In this document: positions 58,396 to 64,000 of the stretch, piece after piece
How the letters are laid out: each line of letters starts with the position of its first letter
How positions within the stretch are numbered: position 1 is the stretch's first letter
Source of the DNA: Pseudomonas sp. URIL14HWK12:I12
GTDB lineage: Bacteria; Pseudomonadota; Gammaproteobacteria; Pseudomonadales; Pseudomonadaceae
Assembly (NCBI RefSeq): GCF_003097135.1
Contig: NZ_QEQL01000003.1
Span: 186,001 to 250,000, forward strand
DNA length: 64,000 nucleotides
Reading direction: 5' to 3'
Made by a program: the position numbers and the translations under genes
The notes under the pieces: model-generated
Seen by the model: only the letters and a program-made list of their open reading frames with translations
The model's database searches: none
What the model was told of the DNA's origin: nothing

Positions 58396-58877
58396 TCGGT
58401 GATCTCGGCGGGCAACGGGCTGACCATGTAATGCAGCCCCTGCTTGAGGTTCAAAGAGAAATACAGTGGCTGGCCATAATTGACCGACCAGCGTGTGCCC
58501 AGAGAGCGCACGGTACCGGCTCGCTGCGCCTTGGGATAGCTGGCGAGCAACTGGTCGTCGGGCGTCAGGGCGAACAGCAGCGCCGCGAACAGCTCGCGGG
58601 CCGCTGGGTTGGGGGGCAGCAAGCCATCAGCTTCCCAGCGATGCCCGATCAGCTTCTGCCGCGCTTGGGGAATGCCGAGAAAGTCGAGCAACGACCAGCG
58701 CAGCGCATCGCCTTCCTGCTGCACCACCAGCAACCAGTCTTCGCGTTGGCCTTCCTGGATGCGCTGGATGTGCAGTTGCAGCGGCAGTTGCAGGCGCGGC
58801 GCCGCCTCGGGCAGCGGCGGCCGGCCGGCGCAACCGGCAAGCAACAGCAGGGCAGCGAGCATCAGGGTGCGCAGCAT
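58392..58877 (-). CDS. DUF3261-family lipoprotein (ApeN-like)
   Basis: The 161-residue protein has a lipoprotein signal peptide with lipobox LLLLAGC (Cys16) and a DUF3261 body (LLLVVQQEGDALRWSLLDFLGIPQARQ... LFAALLFALTPDDQL). Aryl polyene clusters regularly include this family, probably for moving or anchoring the product at the outer membrane. It overlaps the upstream methyltransferase gene by 16 bp and the downstream ketosynthase gene by 4 bp. Confidence 0.85.
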   Translation of the reverse strand: MLRTLMLAALLLLAGCAGRPPLPEAAPRLQLPLQLHIQRIQEGQREDWLLVVQQEGDALRWSLLDFLGIPQARQKLIGHRWEADGLLPPNPAARELFAALLFALTPDDQLLASYPKAQRAGTVRSLGTRWSVNYGQPLYFSLNLKQGLHYMVSPLPAEITE

Positions 58878-59605
58878 GGTGCCTCCTTCGCCAATGGCTT
58901 GCGCACCACGGCGTTGACGAGCGTTTCCTCGCGCTGGCCAGGCGCGGGGGGCTTGCGCAGCTTAAGGCGCTCCAGCAAGCCGAAATCCTTCGCGCGGCTC
59001 CACCACAGGTAGGGGTAGGACACGTTCGGCTCACTGAAGACAAAACCCTGCTGGCGCAGCATGGCCAGGTATTGCGGCGCGGTTTTCTGCACCTGCATCG
59101 GGTGGCGGAAGAACCAGCGGATCACCCAGGTATCGATGTAGGCCCGGGTAGATTCGGCGAACAGCAGGTAGCCACCGGGCTTGAGCACTCGGTGAAATTC
59201 CGCCAGGGCCTGTTCCTGCTCGACCAGATGATGGAACGTCTGGTGGCAGAAGACCAGGTCGACACTGGCGTCGGCCAGCGGCAGTGCGGCGCAGTCGGCC
59301 CCGTGCAACTGCAACGCCAAGCCCTGCGCCTGGCCTTCCTGTTGGCTGAGCGAAAGGCTCAGCGGGTCGGCATCTACCCCGATCAGTTGCGAAGGGTTGA
59401 AGGCCTGCATCAGGTAGCGGAACGACTTACCCTGGCCGCAGCCGGCATCGAGCAGCACGGGTCGCTCCGGCAGCGGGTCGGTGAACAGGCGCAGCAGGTC
59501 ATTGATGGCCACCCGCAGCACATGGTGCTGCCAGGTATGGGTGCGCAGGAAATGAAAACCGATGCGGGTTTCTTCCACGTACGTCGGGCTGAAGAACTCG
59601 CTCAC
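58862..59605 (-). CDS. Class I SAM-dependent methyltransferase
   Basis: The 247-residue protein has SAM motif I as VLLDAGCGQGKSF (about 50-62), motif II around LIGVDADPL, and DLVFCHQTFHHL. It probably methylates the aryl head group or a precursor of the polyene; the position is inferred from the cluster. GTG 59605 overlaps the stop of the flavoprotein gene by 4 bp (GTGA); starting at 59623 would add six residues inside that gene. Confidence 0.87.
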   Translation of the reverse strand: MSEFFSPTYVEETRIGFHFLRTHTWQHHVLRVAINDLLRLFTDPLPERPVLLDAGCGQGKSFRYLMQAFNPSQLIGVDADPLSLSLSQQEGQAQGLALQLHGADCAALPLADASVDLVFCHQTFHHLVEQEQALAEFHRVLKPGGYLLFAESTRAYIDTWVIRWFFRHPMQVQKTAPQYLAMLRQQGFVFSEPNVSYPYLWWSRAKDFGLLERLKLRKPPAPGQREETLVNAVVRKPLAKEAPCCAP

Positions 59606-60849
59606 GCCAGTTGCCCTTGGCAAACGGCGGCAAGCATGCGCAGGCGCCGGGCGGGTTCCTTGACGAAGGGGTTGCGCTCGTCCCAGGCGTAGCCGGCAAG
59701 GATCGAGCAGATCATTTCACGGATGTCTTGCTGGGCATCGGGGTAGTAGATCACGTCCTGAAAATACCCTTCGTACCAGCCTTCGACATAGGCGCGGAAG
59801 GCGTCGACGCCCCGCTTGAGGGGCTGGGCGAACTGGCTCTCCCAGTTCACCGCCTCGCCGGCCAGTTGGCGGCCAAGCAAGGCGGCTGCCATGCTCGCCG
59901 AACGCATGGCGATCGTCACCCCGGAGGAAAATACCGGGTCGAGAAATTCCGCAGCGTTGCCCAGCAGTGCGAACCCTTGGCCATGCAGGGCCTTGACGTT
60001 GGCCGAATAGCCGCCAATGGTGCGCGCCGGGGTGTCCCAGACGGCGTTTTGCAGCACCTCGGCAAGGTCTGGGGTTTGGGCGATGAAGCCCTTGAGGCAG
60101 GCGTCGAGGTCATCGAGCCGGCCTTCGTAGTGATGCTCTGCAGCCACCACCCCCTGCGAGCAGCGGCCGTCGCTGAAGGGGATGGTCCAGAACCAGACGT
60201 CGCGGTGCACCGGGTGAGTGGTGATGAGGATCTTGTTGCGGTCAAAGCCGCTGCCCGGCTCGATGCGGTCCTCGACGTGGGTGAACACCGCGCGGCGCAG
60301 CGTAAAGGCGCTGGGGGCTTCCAGGTCGAGCAGGCGCGGCAGCACTCGCCCGTAGCCGCTGGCATCGAGCACGAAGCAGGCCTTTTGCAGGTACTCGCTG
60401 CCGTCGGCACGGCGCACCCGCAGTTGCGGCTGCCCGCTGAAATCGGCCTGGATGATCTCCTCTTCGTAGCGGATCTCCACACCTTGGCGTTCGGCCTCGT
60501 CGGCGAGGAGCTTGTCGAAGCGGGCGCGCTGTACCTGGAAGGTGGTGGGCCGGCCCTTGCTGGAGGTCTGGCCGAAATCGAAGGCGGTGTAGCGGCCGTC
60601 GCAGGCGAAGGCTGCGCCATTCTTGAGCTGAAAGCCCGCCGCTTCGACCGCTGGCAGCATTCCCGCTTCCTCGACGAAGTCCAGGCAATGCGCCAGCAGG
60701 CTTTCGCCAATGGAAAACCGCGGAAAGCGCTGGCGCTCCAGGATCAGCACGCGATGGCCCTGGCGGTGCAGCAAGGCGGCTGCAATGGCGCCGGACGGGC
60801 CTGCGCCGATGATGACGATGGGGTGAAGTGGCGTGTCCTTGTCAGGCAC
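59602..60849 (-). CDS. FAD-dependent halogenase-like oxidoreductase
   Basis: The 415-residue flavoprotein starts with the dinucleotide motif VIIGAGPSGAIAAALL and GESLLAH. It contains WFWTIP at residues 218-223, an exact W-x-W-x-I-P motif of flavin-dependent halogenases, and FQLKNGAAF with Lys76, where halogenases keep their catalytic lysine. In a pigment cluster this suggests halogenation of the aryl head, as in brominated xanthomonadins, though a hydroxylase is possible. The start is GTG 60849 after AAGGAGGCCAT; the MMPL stop lies 80 bp upstream, a looser junction than elsewhere in the operon. Confidence 0.85.
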   Translation of the reverse strand: MPDKDTPLHPIVIIGAGPSGAIAAALLHRQGHRVLILERQRFPRFSIGESLLAHCLDFVEEAGMLPAVEAAGFQLKNGAAFACDGRYTAFDFGQTSSKGRPTTFQVQRARFDKLLADEAERQGVEIRYEEEIIQADFSGQPQLRVRRADGSEYLQKACFVLDASGYGRVLPRLLDLEAPSAFTLRRAVFTHVEDRIEPGSGFDRNKILITTHPVHRDVWFWTIPFSDGRCSQGVVAAEHHYEGRLDDLDACLKGFIAQTPDLAEVLQNAVWDTPARTIGGYSANVKALHGQGFALLGNAAEFLDPVFSSGVTIAMRSASMAAALLGRQLAGEAVNWESQFAQPLKRGVDAFRAYVEGWYEGYFQDVIYYPDAQQDIREMICSILAGYAWDERNPFVKEPARRLRMLAAVCQGQLA

Positions 60850-60929
60850 ATGGCCTCCTTGCAGGTTGAATACGGTTCAAAGGCATGGGGTGCTGCCGCG
60901 CAAACGTGGTGAGCCAGAACACAGCACGA

Positions 60930-63254
60930 TCATGGGTGCGCCTTCCCCGCCCGCGGGGCAGCCCAGGGCGCAAGCAGAAAGCTGAAGGCCAGGCCCAGGC
61001 TCACCGACAGGCCGAAGTTGCTCACCGCAGGGGTGGCCGAGACCATCAGCAGCCCGAACGACAGCCAGGTGGTGATCGCGGCCAGCAAGGTGCCGAGCAG
61101 GCTGGTGGCCGCACCCCCCACTTGCTCGCGCATCAAGATCGCGTAGTCGACGCTGATTGCCGTGGCCAGCAGCAGGCCGAATACGCTGAACAGCGTCAGT
61201 GGTTGGCCCAGCCAGCCCAGCCCTGCCAGGCTGCACAGTGCCGCCAGCAGCGGCAACGCCACCAGCCTCGCTGCCCCGCCCAGGCCGAACGGCCAGATCA
61301 GCAGCAACAGGATCAGCCCGCAGGAGGCCAGCTTGAGTTCGGCCGCGCTGACCTGGGTTTGCGCAAATACCCGGTTCAGCTCGCCCAGGCGGTCGACCCA
61401 CTGCACGCCTGGCAAGCCATCGGCCAGCGCTGAAAGCGCCTTGGCATCGCCCAGGCCCTGCAAACTGACCGTGCTGGCCACACCGTTGCCGGTGCTGCCC
61501 AGCCACAGTAGCCGGTAAGGCTCACCCAAAGGGCCGGCCAGCGCCTGGTCGATGGTCATTACCGGCATCGCTTGCAGCTCTTGCAGCTCGTGGGCCAGTG
61601 CTGGCAGCGGCACGCCCGCTGCCGCCAAGGGCTGCCAATGGGCCGGCAGGCCCTGCAAGGCCTGCCGGGTGCGCACCTGCTCGTGCTCAGGTGCCACCAG
61701 CTGGCTGAGCGCCAGGTAGCCCTGCAGGCGATGCTGGGCTACCCAGGGCGCGAGGCGCTCTGTCAATGCGCGCTCGCGCTCCAGCAGTTCGCTTTCATCG
61801 CGGCCCTGCACCAGAAAGAACTGGCTGGTGGGCTGAAAGCCTGTGATGCGCGCCACGGCCTTGGCCTGGTCCATCAGCTCGGGCGAGCTGTCGATCCACT
61901 GGCGCAAATCGTTACGGACCTGCAACTGGTAAACACCGCCCAGGCACAGCGCGAGCAGGGCCGCGAGCAGTACGTAGCTGTTCACCCGCCGCAGCACTGC
62001 CAGGCGCAGGTCGACCAGCCGCTGCGCCAGCGCCAGCGGCCAGGCCGCTGGGCGCAACGGGGTGCCTGCCAGCAGCGCCGGCAGCAAGCAAGTAGCGGTG
62101 AGCCAGGCGCCACACAGGCCGCCGGCAGAAAAAAGAGCGATCTGAGTTAGGGCCGGGAACGGCGTGAATGCCAGTGCCAGGTAGCCTATGCAACTGGTAG
62201 CCAGGCTCAGCGCCAGGCCCGAGCGGGTCAACCGCAGCGCTGCCCAGCTGTGCCACGGGCGCAGGCTCCAGGCCTTGCTCAGGTAATGCAGTGGGTAATC
62301 CACCGCCACCCCGATCAGGCTGGCGCCCAGCACCAGGGTCATCACATGCACCTGGCCAAACACCGCCACGCACAGCGTGGTGCCCGCCAGCACCCCCACC
62401 AGCACCGGCAAGAACGCCAGCAGCACGCGCCAGCGGCGGAAGGCCAGCAGCAGCATCAGCAGGATGCCCAGCGTAGCGCCGCCGCCGACCCAGGTGATTT
62501 CACGCTTGGCCTGCATCTGCCCATTGGCGGCATAGAGCAACCCGCTGGCGGCAAGCAGCTGGCTACCATCGTCGGCTGCTTGTTGCCGCGCCTGGGCCAG
62601 CAGCGCTGCCACGTGTTCCGGCAGGTTCAGGTCGAAGGCGGTGCCCACGGCGCGGGAGCGCAGCAGCACCCAGGCTTTGCCGTCACCGTGTGCTACCAGG
62701 GCGCCGCTGGCCAGGTCCAACTGCACGCTGCCGTGCTGGGGCTGGCTGTTCTGAATGCGCTGGGCCAGGCCCAGCCAGTCATCCTGATTGGGAACCAGGC
62801 TGAACCCGGTGAAGGGATCGAACAGGCTTTGCAGGCGTTGCTGGATAAACGCTTGGGGGGCGGTTTCCAGCTGCGCACGGTCAGCTGGGGAGAGCATGGC
62901 CAGGCGGCCTTGCAGCAGTTGCTTGCGCAGGGCTGGCAAATCGGCCTGCAGGCTCCATTGCACCTGCTCGAATAGCCCGCTGGCTCGCCAGCGGGTCGCC
63001 AGGCGGCGGGCGAGGGCAATGGCCTGTTCCTGGTCGGCATTGCCCACCAGCACCAGCATTTCACGTGACAGTGGTGCTTGCATGCGTTGTTCAGCCAGCT
63101 GTACCAGCGGGTCGGGCGTGGCGCCCGGCACCAGCGCCATCAGGTCGGCCGACACCGGCGGGCGGCCGTGCCACTGCCAACCGGCCAAGGCCAGCAACGC
63201 GGCCAGCAGCAGCACGAACAACCACGGCAGGCTGCGTTCAGCGCGCGAAGTCAT
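60930..63254 (-). CDS. MMPL/RND-family exporter (ApeM-like)
   Basis: The 774-residue inner-membrane protein has two repeats, each with one helix, a large periplasmic loop and a five-helix bundle (first bundle about 250-430, second about 640-770). GVAVDYPLHYLSKA and ISVDYAILMREQVGG are the paired SSD/MMPL motifs with Asp in helix 4. It probably moves polyene lipids across the inner membrane. ATG 63254 overlaps the lolA-like gene end by 17 bp; the frame extends 29 codons further with no support. Confidence 0.9.
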   Translation of the reverse strand: MTSRAERSLPWLFVLLLAALLALAGWQWHGRPPVSADLMALVPGATPDPLVQLAEQRMQAPLSREMLVLVGNADQEQAIALARRLATRWRASGLFEQVQWSLQADLPALRKQLLQGRLAMLSPADRAQLETAPQAFIQQRLQSLFDPFTGFSLVPNQDDWLGLAQRIQNSQPQHGSVQLDLASGALVAHGDGKAWVLLRSRAVGTAFDLNLPEHVAALLAQARQQAADDGSQLLAASGLLYAANGQMQAKREITWVGGGATLGILLMLLLAFRRWRVLLAFLPVLVGVLAGTTLCVAVFGQVHVMTLVLGASLIGVAVDYPLHYLSKAWSLRPWHSWAALRLTRSGLALSLATSCIGYLALAFTPFPALTQIALFSAGGLCGAWLTATCLLPALLAGTPLRPAAWPLALAQRLVDLRLAVLRRVNSYVLLAALLALCLGGVYQLQVRNDLRQWIDSSPELMDQAKAVARITGFQPTSQFFLVQGRDESELLERERALTERLAPWVAQHRLQGYLALSQLVAPEHEQVRTRQALQGLPAHWQPLAAAGVPLPALAHELQELQAMPVMTIDQALAGPLGEPYRLLWLGSTGNGVASTVSLQGLGDAKALSALADGLPGVQWVDRLGELNRVFAQTQVSAAELKLASCGLILLLLIWPFGLGGAARLVALPLLAALCSLAGLGWLGQPLTLFSVFGLLLATAISVDYAILMREQVGGAATSLLGTLLAAITTWLSFGLLMVSATPAVSNFGLSVSLGLAFSFLLAPWAAPRAGKAHP

Positions 63255-63837
63255 GCTGCTCCTGCTCGCTGAGGGCGTCGCTGGCCTGGCTCGACGGCAT
63301 GCGCAACACGGTGCGGTCGCCCTGGGTTTCGAACAACTCAATGCGCTCGACGAACTGCCCGCCGCTCAGCTCGATGTGATCGAACACCTGCTTGAGCAGC
63401 AACGAGCGTGGCACCAGGCTCACCTGCCAATGTTCGGCAGTGCCCTGCACGCTCAGCTCGAAGTCGTGCTCCAGCTGGCTGCTGTCACCGCGCAGTACGG
63501 CGAAGAACAGGTGGTTTTGCTGTGCGCCGGCACTGCGGGCGGGCAGGGTTTGCCAACCATTGGCATCGCGGCGGGCGATACCGGCGTCGTCGATACGGTA
63601 GTCCTGCTGCAAGGGTGCCCTGAGCAGCCACAGCAGGCCATGGTCGCGGGCGAGCACGAACTGGCCGGTGCTCGTCAGCGGCTGGGGCAGGCTGCGCAGG
63701 TGTTTTTCCTGCACGAAGGGGCCACGGATCACCGCAGGCTTGGCCAGCTGGGCGCTCAGCTCGGCGAGCGTCAACGCATGGGCCAGCAGCGGGGTGAGCA
63801 ACACCACCGCCAGCAGGGAACGGATCAGGTGTTTCAT
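63238..63837 (-). CDS. LolA-like outer-membrane lipoprotein carrier protein (ApeL-like)
   Basis: The 199-residue protein has a signal peptide (KHLIRSLLAVVLLTPLLAHA) and a LolA-like half-barrel (LAELSAQLAKPAVIRGPFVQEKHLRSLPQPLTSTGQFVLAR). In polyene clusters it is thought to ferry lipid-like products across the periplasm, next to the MMPL exporter. ATG 63837 overlaps the stop of the thioesterase gene by 4 bp. Confidence 0.88.
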   Translation of the reverse strand: MKHLIRSLLAVVLLTPLLAHALTLAELSAQLAKPAVIRGPFVQEKHLRSLPQPLTSTGQFVLARDHGLLWLLRAPLQQDYRIDDAGIARRDANGWQTLPARSAGAQQNHLFFAVLRGDSSQLEHDFELSVQGTAEHWQVSLVPRSLLLKQVFDHIELSGGQFVERIELFETQGDRTVLRMPSSQASDALSEQEQHDFAR

Positions 63838-64000
63838 CGAAGGGCTTTCTCCACGGCATCGGTGAACACCCGGGGCGATGCCAGCTGCATCTCGCGGGTG
63901 GCGATTTCGACCGCTACCTGCACGGAGCTGGCGCGGGTCAGGCGCGTGCCGGTGGCAGCGCAGGTGATCAGGTAATGGATCTTCAGACGGTTTTCCCACT
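63834..64000 (-). CDS. Acyl-CoA/ACP thioesterase, 4HBT family (5' end outside window)
   Basis: Only the last 54 codons are in the window. They read RLKIHYLITCAATGTRLTRASSVQVAVEIATREMQLASPRVF, the C-terminal half of a hotdog 4-hydroxybenzoyl-CoA-type thioesterase. It matches the ApeK position in aryl polyene clusters, releasing the finished acyl chain. The 5' end and active-site region lie to the right. Confidence 0.8.
   Translation of the reverse strand, partial: WENRLKIHYLITCAATGTRLTRASSVQVAVEIATREMQLASPRVFTDAVEKALR

Noticed and set aside
60877..60933. 18-residue frame between the MMPL and flavoprotein genes
   Set aside because: Starts in an ATGA overlap but is very short, with no sign of conservation; kept only as a remark on the junction.

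Overview
The window is a gene-dense, GC-rich stretch of a gammaproteobacterial chromosome, almost certainly a Pseudomonas of the P. putida group. The basis is gene content and order: ssuEADCBF, the spu polyamine locus, serA, rpiA-ilvA, rppH-ptsP, lgt-thyA, a FimW-like PilZ gene, psd-rhdA-HDOD-motAB, rsgA-orn, codon use with strong G/C at third positions, and REP-like hairpins. No rRNA, tRNA, CRISPR array, transposase or integrase was seen.

Layout. 1-5.9 kb: the end of an ABC exporter, a MocR regulator divergent from an MFS gene, polyphosphate kinase 2 and a ZntB-type metal transporter. 6.0-10.7 kb: the ssuEADCBF operon, which takes up organosulfonates and releases sulfite. 10.7-21.7 kb: a TetR regulator and the polyamine locus, with two gamma-glutamylpolyamine synthetase genes transcribed away from each other (spuI, spuB), the spuC aminotransferase, and a polyamine ABC importer with two binding proteins (spuDEFGH). 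RNA hairpins sit between several of these genes and a strong terminator ends the operon. 21.7-36.7 kb: housekeeping and small conserved genes (alpha/beta hydrolase, DUF2059, 2OG-Fe oxygenase, serA, FAH-family hydrolase, two SdiA-regulated-domain paralogues, rpiA, ilvA, DUF2269, rppH, ptsP, NRDE protein, lgt, thyA). 36.7-48.1 kb: a BaiN-type flavoprotein, dbpA, an MdtD-like exporter, a FimW-like PilZ protein, psd, rhdA, an HDOD protein and the flagellar stator motAB.

48.1-50.0 kb is the main accessory finding. A tight three-gene operon, TIR / caspase-like protease / TIR, lies between motB and rsgA, genes that are adjacent in P. aeruginosa PAO1. It resembles the TIR-caspase anti-phage systems called type IV Thoeris, but has two different TIR proteins around one caspase-like effector. 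Both TIRs keep the expected catalytic Glu, and the caspase-like protein keeps the His/Cys dyad.

50.1-54.1 kb: rsgA, orn, an MFS exporter and a divergent LysR regulator. 54.3-64.0 kb: the distal part of an aryl-polyene type pigment cluster, all on the minus strand with overlapping genes: thioesterase, LolA-like, MMPL exporter, a flavin-dependent halogenase-like protein, methyltransferase, DUF3261 lipoprotein, ketosynthase, ApeP-like dehydratase, ketoreductase, ketosynthase and a small exported protein. The loading and carrier-protein genes would lie beyond the right edge.
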